DNA of 36,616 nucleotides from JAFASC01 sp034669505. GTDB taxonomy: Bacteria; Pseudomonadota; Alphaproteobacteria; Rhizobiales; Beijerinckiaceae. Location of the stretch: the NCBI GenBank assembly GCA_034669505.1, contig JAXDNJ010000010.1:1-36616 (forward strand), given 5' to 3'. This document shows, piece after piece, positions 1 through 6,451 of the stretch (positions within the stretch are counted from its first letter, which is position 1; each line of letters begins with the position of its first letter). The position numbers and the translations under genes were made by a program. The notes below the pieces were generated by a model. The model had not been told where the DNA came from. It did not search any database and saw nothing but the letters and a program-made list of their open reading frames with translations.

Positions 1-2
1 AA

Positions 3-101
3 CCCAAGAAGGTCGCGCTCATCGCAATCGCTCGCAAACTCTTGACCATCCTCAACGCCATATTGCGGGACAAACGACCATGGCAGCCACAAAACGCTTG
101 A
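3..101 (+). CDS. IS110-family transposase, C-terminal end (cut by window edge)
   Basis: An open frame enters from the left edge and encodes 32 residues before a TGA at 99-101. It reads PKKVALIAIARKLLTILNA followed by ILRDKRPWQPQNA. The pattern K-V-A-L-x-A-x-A-R-K-L-L-T-I-L-N-A-x-x-R closely resembles the very C-terminal end of IS110-type (DEDD, transposase_20) transposases. No start codon is visible because the gene begins outside the window, so whether the element is intact cannot be judged. It would be the right end of an insertion sequence next to the catabolic island. The match is from memory of the family, and only a short piece is present. Confidence 0.7.
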   Translation, partial: PKKVALIAIARKLLTILNAILRDKRPWQPQNA

Positions 102-118
102 CCAACAAGACAGTCGCT

Positions 119-145
119 TCTCCCGCAAAGGGAGAGGGCGCGCCC
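119..145. repeat. Two adjacent short palindromes downstream of GST and transposase
   Basis: TCTCCC (119-124) pairs with GGGAGA (130-135) across a 5-nt loop. It is followed directly by the perfect 10-bp palindrome GGGCGCGCCC (136-145), which abuts the stop codon of the GST gene. The pair lies between two converging reading frames and could act as a stem-loop at the 3' end of either transcript. There is no T-tract, so I do not call it an intrinsic terminator. It could equally be a small REP-type repeat or part of the end of the IS110-like element. Confidence 0.5.
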
Positions 146-796
146 TCAAAAATCCGCGCTTAGTCCGGCTGCTTCCGCTGCGCGCCTCTGCGCAGCATTG
201 GCGCGCTGAAAGCCCTCGCGCGCTTTCAGCCGTTCCCAATAGGCGCGCACCGCATCGGGCAGCTTCTCGCTCAAGCCGTTGTAATGCGAGAGCAGCAGCG
301 CGTAGCCGACGGAGATGTCGGCGGCGGCAAATCTGCCGGCGCACAGGTAGTTCGACCTTGAGAGGGTCGCTTCCACCATACGCAGCCGCCCATAAAAGAA
401 CCGCGCATAATCCTCCACGACTTGCGGCTGACGGCGTGCTTCAGGCTCGATGCGCGAATACCGCAACACGACCGCTTCGGGAAATGTCAGCGTCGCCTCG
501 CCGAAATGCAGGAAATTCAGAAAGGCCCCGTATGCCGGCTCGTCCGGCTGAACGGCGAGTGGGCTCGGCCCGTAGCGCGTCGCGAGATACTGGCAGATCG
601 CCGCCGATTCGGTCATCCGTGTGTCGCCGTCGAGCATCAGCGGGATCGTGCCGAGCGGATTGATCTCGAGATATTCGCGCGCATGAACGCGTGGGGGAAA
701 GGGCAGAATCTTCAATTCATAAGGCAGGCCCATCTCCTCCAACGTCCACAGCACGCGAAACGAGCGGGCGTTGATGCAATGGTAGAGAATGATCAC
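146..796 (-). CDS. Glutathione S-transferase family protein
   Basis: This 216-residue protein has normal length for a cytosolic bacterial GST. Residues 1-80 form the thioredoxin-like glutathione-binding domain: it opens MIILYHCINARSFRVLWTLE and carries NPLGTIPLM with the cis-Pro loop, followed by the TESAAI motif that in GSTs contacts the gamma-glutamyl part of glutathione. The rest is the all-helical C-terminal domain, which includes CAGRFAAADISV, the usual N-capping box region. Its start codon overlaps the stop of the upstream acyl-CoA dehydrogenase gene by 4 nt (ATGA), so the two are probably co-transcribed. Some GSTs in catabolic clusters act as isomerases or detoxify electrophilic intermediates. 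Which applies here cannot be read from the sequence. Confidence 0.9.
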   Translation of the reverse strand: MIILYHCINARSFRVLWTLEEMGLPYELKILPFPPRVHAREYLEINPLGTIPLMLDGDTRMTESAAICQYLATRYGPSPLAVQPDEPAYGAFLNFLHFGEATLTFPEAVVLRYSRIEPEARRQPQVVEDYARFFYGRLRMVEATLSRSNYLCAGRFAAADISVGYALLLSHYNGLSEKLPDAVRAYWERLKAREGFQRANAAQRRAAEAAGLSADF

Positions 797-1962
797 AGCC
801 GCATCTGCCGGCTGGCCAAATCCTTCATGATCTCCTCCGTGCCGCCGCCGATCGCATTGACCTTCACCTCGCGATAGATGCGCTCCACTTTGGACCCGCG
901 CATGTAGCCGGCACCGCCAAAAATCTGCACGGCTTCGGAGGCGCAGAAGGCCATCGTCTGCGTCGCCTGGTTCTTCAGCATGCAGATTTCCGCGACCGGG
1001 TTCTCGCCTTGCTCGACGCGCCAGGTCAGCATTTCCAGAAAAGCCTGTGTCGCCTCGACACGCTGGGCCATGTCGACGAGCTTGTGGCGGATCACCTGAT
1101 GTTCGCTGAGCGCTTTCCCGAACGTCCGGCGTTCGCGCGCGTAGGCGATCGCCTCATCGAGGCAGACGCGCGAAAACGCCGTGCAGGACGATGCCATCCC
1201 GAGACGCTCGTCGTTGAAATTGAGCATGATCGTCTTGAAGCCTGCGCCTTCCTCGCCGATCAGGTTTTCCACGGGGACCCGGCACTCCTCGAAATAAAGT
1301 GTCGCAGTGTCGGAGGCCCACCAACCCATTTTCTTCAACGGCGTGCGCGAGAAACCCGGCGTGTCGCGTTCTATGAAAAGTAAACTGACGCCGCTCGCGG
1401 CGGGGCCGCCGGTGCGCACCGCGACCGTGCAATAATCCGCGCGCATGCCGGACGTGATGAACGTCTTCTGCCCGTTCACCACATATTGTTCGCCCTCGCG
1501 GCGCGCCGTCGTTTGCAATCGTGCGACGTCGGAGCCGCCGCCGGGCTCTGTTATCGCCAGCGCGGAAATCTTCTCGCCCGACAAAATCTGCGGCAGCACG
1601 CGCTGCTTTAACGCCGCCGCGCCGCGCCGGGCGATTGGCGGCGCGCCGATCGTGTGCGACATCAAAGACGCACAGATGCCGCCGGCGCCGCAGCGCGCCA
1701 GTTCCTGGGAAGCGACAAGCCGCATGAAGCGATCGCAGGGGATGCCGCCGTACTCCTCCGGGAAACCGATTTGGAGCAACCCAATGCCGGCGGCTTTGCG
1801 ATAGAGTTCGCGCGGAAATTCGCCCGCTTCGTCCCATTCGGCGGCGAAGGGCTCGATCTCCTTCGCCACGAAACGACGCACGGTTTCACGAAAAGCCGCA
1901 TGCTCCTGCCCGTAGAAGGGGCTCGGCCGGGCGTTCAGCGAATTCGGAAGGGCGATCGTCAC
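793..1962 (-). CDS. Acyl-CoA dehydrogenase family protein
   Basis: This FAD-dependent acyl-CoA dehydrogenase of 389 residues has the N-terminal helical domain, the middle beta domain (ITEPGGGSDVA, then GQKTFITSGMRADY) and the C-terminal helical domain (RRTFGKALSEHQVI, FGGAGYMRG). The position that carries the catalytic Glu in MCAD is Gly here (AIGGGTEEIM). A Glu sits at NDERLG (residue 252), where isovaleryl-CoA dehydrogenase has its base, so a branched substrate is plausible. I chose the GTG at 1962 because AGGA lies 6 nt before it. A TTG at 1968 would put the Shine-Dalgarno directly against the start. The gene is divergent from the carboxylase operon and translationally coupled to the GST gene. 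Confidence 0.92.
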   Translation of the reverse strand: MTIALPNSLNARPSPFYGQEHAAFRETVRRFVAKEIEPFAAEWDEAGEFPRELYRKAAGIGLLQIGFPEEYGGIPCDRFMRLVASQELARCGAGGICASLMSHTIGAPPIARRGAAALKQRVLPQILSGEKISALAITEPGGGSDVARLQTTARREGEQYVVNGQKTFITSGMRADYCTVAVRTGGPAASGVSLLFIERDTPGFSRTPLKKMGWWASDTATLYFEECRVPVENLIGEEGAGFKTIMLNFNDERLGMASSCTAFSRVCLDEAIAYARERRTFGKALSEHQVIRHKLVDMAQRVEATQAFLEMLTWRVEQGENPVAEICMLKNQATQTMAFCASEAVQIFGGAGYMRGSKVERIYREVKVNAIGGGTEEIMKDLASRQMRL

Positions 1963-1994
1963 GCGCAATCCTGAAACGAGACTGTCGACACGAG

Positions 1995-2023
1995 TTTGAA
2001 CTTGAGAACGGATTGCAAGTCAA
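1995..2023 (-). promoter_or_regulatory. Possible sigma-70 promoter for the leftward dehydrogenase-GST pair
   Basis: On the minus strand TTGACT (2018-2023) is followed after 17 nt by TTCAAA (1995-2000). The -35 box is good and the -10 box weak (3 of 6). A start near 1988 would leave a leader of about 25 nt before the GTG at 1962. It overlaps the proposed rightward promoter. Confidence 0.35.
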
Positions 2024-2030
2024 CGATGAT
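2002..2030 (+). promoter_or_regulatory. Possible sigma-70 promoter for the carboxylase (atu-like) operon
   Basis: TTGAGA (2002-2007), a 17-nt spacer and GATGAT (2025-2030) give 5 of 6 and 4 of 6 consensus matches. Transcription would start near 2037, upstream of the ATG at 2068 but downstream of the in-frame ATGs at 2026 and 2029. This supports the later start codon. The site interleaves with the leftward promoter, so one bound regulator could control both directions. Confidence 0.4.
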
Positions 2031-2067
2031 GCCGGCTCCGCGGCGACGAGACCTACGACCAGCGTTC

Positions 2068-3687
2068 ATGCCTGTTCTTCAATCTGCCATCGTGAAAGAG
2101 AGCGAAACGTTTCGCGCCAATCGCGCCGCCCATCTCGCGCTGATCGATGAGTTTCGTGCGCTCGAAGCCAAGGTGCGCGAGACCTCGAACCGCGCCGAGA
2201 AGAAGTTTCGCTCGCGCGGACAATTGCTGCCGCGCGAACGCGTCAGTCTCGTGCTCGATCGCGACGCACCTTATCTCGAACTATCGACGCTCTGCGGCCT
2301 CGGCATGAACGAGGATGACGGCACCGACAATGTGTACGGCGGCGGCTCGATCGGGGGCATCGGCTTCATCTCGAGCGTACGCTGTGTCGTCACCGCCAAC
2401 GATTCCGGCATCAAGGGCGGCGCCTCGCATCCGATGGGCGTAGAGAAAGCGTTGCGCGTGCAGAATATCGCGCTTGAGAACAAGCTGCCTTATGTTTCGC
2501 TCGTCGAAAGTGCCGGCGCCAATCTGTTCCTGCAAGCCGAAATGTTCGTGAAGGGCGGCGGCAGTTTCGCAAACATGGCAAAGATGTCCGCAGCCGGCAT
2601 TCCAGTGATTTCGATCGTGCACGGCTCTTCGACCGCCGGCGGCGCGTACCAGACCGGACTTGCCGATTATATCGTCCTCGTGCGCAAGCGCTCGAAAGTC
2701 TTTCTTGCCGGTCCGCCGCTGTTGAAGGCCGCGACAGGCGAGATCGCGCAGGAAGAGGCGCTCGGCGGCGCGGAGATGCATGCGGTGACGACCGGCCTTG
2801 GCGAATATCTCGCCGAGGATGATGCCGACGCGCTGCGCATCGGGCGCGAGATCATCGCAAAACTATCGTGGAACGACAATCTGCCGCCGCGGCCGCCGCG
2901 GGCCTACAAGCCGCCGCGCTATGACGCGGAAGAGCTGCTCGGCATTGTGCCGCCGGATTACCGCAAACCCTATGAGGTGCGCGAAGTCATCGCGCGCATT
3001 GTCGATGATTCCGATTTCCTCGATTTCAAGCCGCTCTATGGCGCGCAGACCGTGTGCGGCCACGCGGCGATCCAAGGTCAGAGCGTCGGCATTCTCGGCA
3101 ATAACGGCCCGATCGATTCCAACGGCTCGACCAAGGCGGCGCAATTCATCCAGCTCTGCTGCCAATCCGGTACGCCGCTCGTGTTTTTGCAGAACACGAC
3201 GGGTTACATGGTTGGCATCGAGGCGGAGGCCTCCGGCATCGTCAAGCACGGATCGAAGATGATCCAGGCGGTGACGAACGCGACTGTGCCGAAGATCACG
3301 CTGCAGATCGGCGGCTCGTTCGGCGCCGGCCATTACGGTATGTGCGGGCGCGCGTTCAGCCCGCGCTTCGTCTTCTCCTGGCCTAACAATCGTATCTCGG
3401 TGATGGGTGGAGAGCAGGCTGCGCGTGTGCTGACGATCGTTGCGGAGGAGGGCGCGCGCGTGCGCGGCGAGACGCCGGATCGCGCCAAGCTTGATGCGAT
3501 CTCGCAAAGAGTGGTGCAGAGCTACGATTGTGAATCGACGGCGTTGTTCGCGACGGCGCGGCTCTGGGACGACGGGCTGATCGATCCGCGCGATACCCGG
3601 CGCGTGCTGTCATTCTGCCTTGCCACGGCGATGGACGGCGAGCGCCGCGTTCTGCACCCGAACACGTTCGGCGTAGCGAGGATGTGA
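2068..3687 (+). CDS. atuC: Acyl-CoA carboxylase beta (carboxyltransferase) subunit, geranyl/methylcrotonyl-CoA type
   Basis: This 539-residue carboxyltransferase subunit moves CO2 from biotin to an acyl-CoA. The N-domain crotonase-like half includes VYGGGSIGGIGF and GSSTAGGAYQTGLADY (186-201), then FLAGPPLLKAATGE; the C-domain half includes NNGPIDSNGSTKAAQF, FLQNTTGYMVG and GGSFGAGHYGMCGRAF. I recall the AGGAYQxGLxDY form and GGAEMHA from AtuC-type geranyl-CoA carboxylases rather than the AGGAYVPAMSDE form of methylcrotonyl-CoA carboxylase. The enoyl-CoA hydratase, alpha subunit and AtuA neighbours support this. Start: the ATG at 2068 gives MPVLQSAI, usual for the family, while an upstream TTG at 1996 would add 24 unusual residues. 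Methylcrotonyl-CoA or another branched 2-enoyl-CoA remains possible. Confidence 0.85.
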   Translation: MPVLQSAIVKESETFRANRAAHLALIDEFRALEAKVRETSNRAEKKFRSRGQLLPRERVSLVLDRDAPYLELSTLCGLGMNEDDGTDNVYGGGSIGGIGFISSVRCVVTANDSGIKGGASHPMGVEKALRVQNIALENKLPYVSLVESAGANLFLQAEMFVKGGGSFANMAKMSAAGIPVISIVHGSSTAGGAYQTGLADYIVLVRKRSKVFLAGPPLLKAATGEIAQEEALGGAEMHAVTTGLGEYLAEDDADALRIGREIIAKLSWNDNLPPRPPRAYKPPRYDAEELLGIVPPDYRKPYEVREVIARIVDDSDFLDFKPLYGAQTVCGHAAIQGQSVGILGNNGPIDSNGSTKAAQFIQLCCQSGTPLVFLQNTTGYMVGIEAEASGIVKHGSKMIQAVTNATVPKITLQIGGSFGAGHYGMCGRAFSPRFVFSWPNNRISVMGGEQAARVLTIVAEEGARVRGETPDRAKLDAISQRVVQSYDCESTALFATARLWDDGLIDPRDTRRVLSFCLATAMDGERRVLHPNTFGVARM

Positions 3688-4505
3688 TGGCAGAATTGCC
3701 GGCAACGAAGGTGGTCCGTCTCGAGCGCCGCGGCTTTCGCTTGATCGCCACGATCGATGATCCGGCGACACGCAATGCGATGACGGACGAGCTGGTCGCC
3801 GATCTCTTCGCGATTCTGAAGACGACGGCGAACGATCGCAGCATTCGCGTGCTGCTGTTGCAGGGCGCCAATGGCGCCTTCTGCGCCGGCGCCAATCTCA
3901 AAGGTACGATCGAGCGATTGAAAGCCGATCTCAAGCTCGACGAGACCGATCCGCTGTTTACCGCCAACCGGCGTGGCGGCGAGTTATACGCACGGGTCAA
4001 TTCGCATCCGATGCTTGTCGTCGCCGTCATCGACGGGCCCGCTTTCGGCGGCGGCTTGGGTCTTGCCTGCTGCGCCGATATCGTGCTGGCGACGCCGCGC
4101 GCGCACTTTGCTTTGTCCGAGACGGGCCTCGGCATTCCGCCGGCGCAGATTGCGCCTTATGTGGTCGCGCGCGTTGGTCTCAAACATGCGCGGCGGCTGG
4201 CGCTCACCGGCGCGCGCTTCGACGCGCAGGAGGCTGTTGCGATCGGCCTGGTCGATCATTTCTGTCCGCGCGACGATGATCTGCAAGCGGCGTTGAATGC
4301 GATTTTCGAGAATGTCGGCCGCTGCGCACCGGGTGCGAATGCGACGACAAAGCGCCTGCTGCTTGCCACGGTCGGCCGCCGGCCGGAAGACTTGGTCGAC
4401 GAGTCCGCCACCGCGTTCAGCGCTTCGCTGCGCGGCGAAGAGGGACGCGAAGGGCTCGCCGCATTCCTGGAAAAGCGCCCGGCGCGTTGGGTGGAAAAAT
4501 CCTGA
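3687..4505 (+). CDS. Enoyl-CoA hydratase/isomerase (crotonase family)
   Basis: This 272-residue crotonase-fold protein probably hydrates the unsaturated product of the carboxylase, the role of AtuE (isohexenylglutaconyl-CoA hydratase) in terpene degradation or of methylglutaconyl-CoA hydratase in leucine degradation. Visible are the oxyanion-hole segment GANGAFCAGANLKG and the second segment IDGPAFGGGLGLACCADIVLA, then the SETGLGIPPAQIAPYV region where the hydratase catalytic acid normally sits. Its ATG at 3687 overlaps the preceding stop (TGATG), with GAGGA 4 nt upstream. A GTG at 3684 is too close to that Shine-Dalgarno. It lies between the beta and alpha carboxylase genes, as in other branched acyl-CoA carboxylase operons. 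Confidence 0.9.
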   Translation: MAELPATKVVRLERRGFRLIATIDDPATRNAMTDELVADLFAILKTTANDRSIRVLLLQGANGAFCAGANLKGTIERLKADLKLDETDPLFTANRRGGELYARVNSHPMLVVAVIDGPAFGGGLGLACCADIVLATPRAHFALSETGLGIPPAQIAPYVVARVGLKHARRLALTGARFDAQEAVAIGLVDHFCPRDDDLQAALNAIFENVGRCAPGANATTKRLLLATVGRRPEDLVDESATAFSASLRGEEGREGLAAFLEKRPARWVEKS

Positions 4506-6451
4506 TGGCGAGCCGCTTTCGCAAAGTGCTCATTGCCAATCGCGGCGAGATTGCCTGCCGCATCATCCGCTCCGCGCACGCCAAAGGCTATCGCACGGTT
4601 GCGGTGTTCAGCGAAGCGGATGCCGATGCGTTGCATGTGCGCTTAGCGCATGAGGCGGTGACCATCGGACCGGCTGCGGCGGCGCAATCTTATCTCTCGA
4701 TCGAGAAGCTCATCGCAGCCGCAAACAAGAGCGAGGCCGACGCCATTCATCCGGGTTACGGATTTCTCTCCGAGAATGCCGCGTTCGCGCAAGCGTGTGC
4801 CGATGCCGGGTTGATCTTCATCGGCCCATCGGCGGAAGCCATTCGCGTCATGGGCGACAAAGCGGAAGCGAAACGCCGCATGATCGCCGCCGGCGTGCCG
4901 TGCGTGCCGGGCTACCAGGACGAGGATCAATCCGACGCGCGGCTCACGCAGGAAGCCGCGCGCCTCGGCTTCCCTGTGATGGTGAAAGCCGCGGCGGGCG
5001 GCGGAGGGCGCGGCATGCGGCTCGTGCAGGAAGCCGGCGCGCTCACGGCCGCTTTGCGCACGGCGCGTCCGGAAGCGAAGAACGCGTTCGGGGACGACCG
5101 CCTGCTTCTGGAGCGCGCCATCGTCGATGCGCGGCACGTCGAGATTCAAGTGTTCGGCGACGCGCACGGCAACGTGATCCATCTCGGTGAGCGCGATTGC
5201 TCGGTGCAGCGCCGCCACCAGAAGGTGGTGGAGGAAGCGCCATCGCCTGCGGTCAACGCGGCGCTGCGGGCGCACATGGGCGCGGCGGCGGTGAAGGCGG
5301 CAAAGGCGATCGGCTATCTCGGCGCCGGCACGGTCGAGTTCATGCTGGACCGCCGCGGCGAATTCTATTTCCTCGAAATGAACACGCGTCTGCAAGTCGA
5401 GCATCCGGTGACCGAGCTCGTGACCGGCCTCGATCTCGTCGCACTGCAATTCGATGTCGCTGAAGGCAAACCTCTGCCGCTCGCCCAGGACGATGTGCGG
5501 CTAGACGGCCACGCGATCGAAGTGCGGCTATACGCCGAAGATCCGCGCAAAAAGTTTCTGCCGCAGACCGGGGCAATTCATCTGTTCGAGCCGGCAGAAG
5601 GAGATGGTATCCGCGTCGATCATGGCCTCGACCGCAACGGGATGGTCCCACCGTTCTACGATCCGATGCTGGCGAAGATCGTCGCGCACGGTGCCGATCG
5701 CAAAGAGGCGCGGCGGCGCTTGGTGGCCGCGCTTCAAGACACGGTGCTGCTCGGCGTCACGACGAACAAGGAATTTCTGATCGACGTGCTTGAGGCCGAT
5801 GCGTTCATCCAAGGCGACGTGACGACCGAATTTATCGACAGGCATATGAAACTCGGGCCGGCGGAGCCGCCGGATTTTGAAACATTGGCAACCGCTGCGG
5901 TGCTCTTCAGCGAAGATGCGGGGCGGGGCTGGCACTCCTCGCATTGGTTGCAGCATCCGCTGAAACTGCAGATCGGCGAGACGGAGAAGAATCTGCATAG
6001 CGCGCGCGATGGCGCGTTCTGGAATGTCACGGGCGATGGCGAAAGCGCGCGGTTGCGCATTCTTGAGAAAACTTCAGATCGCCTGCGCTACGAAATGCAC
6101 GGGTCCGTCCGCAGCCTCCGCTTCGCGCGCGTAGACGAAACCCTCCACCTCGACCTCGGCCGTCGCATCATAAAGATCGAGGACCGCACCTTCGCTCTCG
6201 CCGCCGCGGCTGACGCAGCCGCCGACGGCATCTTGCGCGCCCCGATGAACGGGTCTGTTATCGCCGTCCGCGTCGCCGAGGGCGCGCGGGTGGTGCGCGG
6301 CGAGATCGTGGCGATCCTGGAGGCGATGAAAATGCAGCACGAGATCGTCGCCCCCGCCGATGGCGTAGTCGAGCAGGTCGCCGTGCAGCCGGGTGCGCAG
6401 GTTGCGACACGCGATCCCCTGGTCATTGTGAAGATGGAGAGCGCCGCGTGA
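4505..6451 (+). CDS. atuF: Acyl-CoA carboxylase alpha subunit (biotin carboxylase plus biotin carrier)
   Basis: This 648-residue subunit carboxylates its own biotin using ATP and bicarbonate. The biotin carboxylase part (1-445) begins FRKVLIANRGEIACRIIRSA, has the ATP-grasp glycine loop KAAAGGGGRGMRLV (161-174) and the FLEMNTRLQVEHPVTE segment (289-304). A linking BT-like region follows. The C-terminal biotinyl domain carries EAMKM, with Lys609 as the biotin attachment site, 39 residues from the end as expected. The ATG at 4505 overlaps the hydratase stop by one base (TGATG); an upstream in-frame start at 4487 would only add six residues. It pairs with the beta subunit at 2068-3687 as an alpha-beta holoenzyme of the geranyl/methylcrotonyl-CoA carboxylase class. 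Confidence 0.93.
   Translation: MASRFRKVLIANRGEIACRIIRSAHAKGYRTVAVFSEADADALHVRLAHEAVTIGPAAAAQSYLSIEKLIAAANKSEADAIHPGYGFLSENAAFAQACADAGLIFIGPSAEAIRVMGDKAEAKRRMIAAGVPCVPGYQDEDQSDARLTQEAARLGFPVMVKAAAGGGGRGMRLVQEAGALTAALRTARPEAKNAFGDDRLLLERAIVDARHVEIQVFGDAHGNVIHLGERDCSVQRRHQKVVEEAPSPAVNAALRAHMGAAAVKAAKAIGYLGAGTVEFMLDRRGEFYFLEMNTRLQVEHPVTELVTGLDLVALQFDVAEGKPLPLAQDDVRLDGHAIEVRLYAEDPRKKFLPQTGAIHLFEPAEGDGIRVDHGLDRNGMVPPFYDPMLAKIVAHGADRKEARRRLVAALQDTVLLGVTTNKEFLIDVLEADAFIQGDVTTEFIDRHMKLGPAEPPDFETLATAAVLFSEDAGRGWHSSHWLQHPLKLQIGETEKNLHSARDGAFWNVTGDGESARLRILEKTSDRLRYEMHGSVRSLRFARVDETLHLDLGRRIIKIEDRTFALAAAADAAADGILRAPMNGSVIAVRVAEGARVVRGEIVAILEAMKMQHEIVAPADGVVEQVAVQPGAQVATRDPLVIVKMESAA

Noticed and set aside
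119..145. Intrinsic terminator for GST
   Set aside because: Stem-loops are present but no T-run follows on either strand.
1996..2067. Upstream start (TTG 1996, ATG 2026 or 2029) for the carboxylase beta gene
   Set aside because: The 24 added residues do not resemble the family, a promoter-like site overlaps them, and MPVLQSAI at 2068 is the usual N-terminus.
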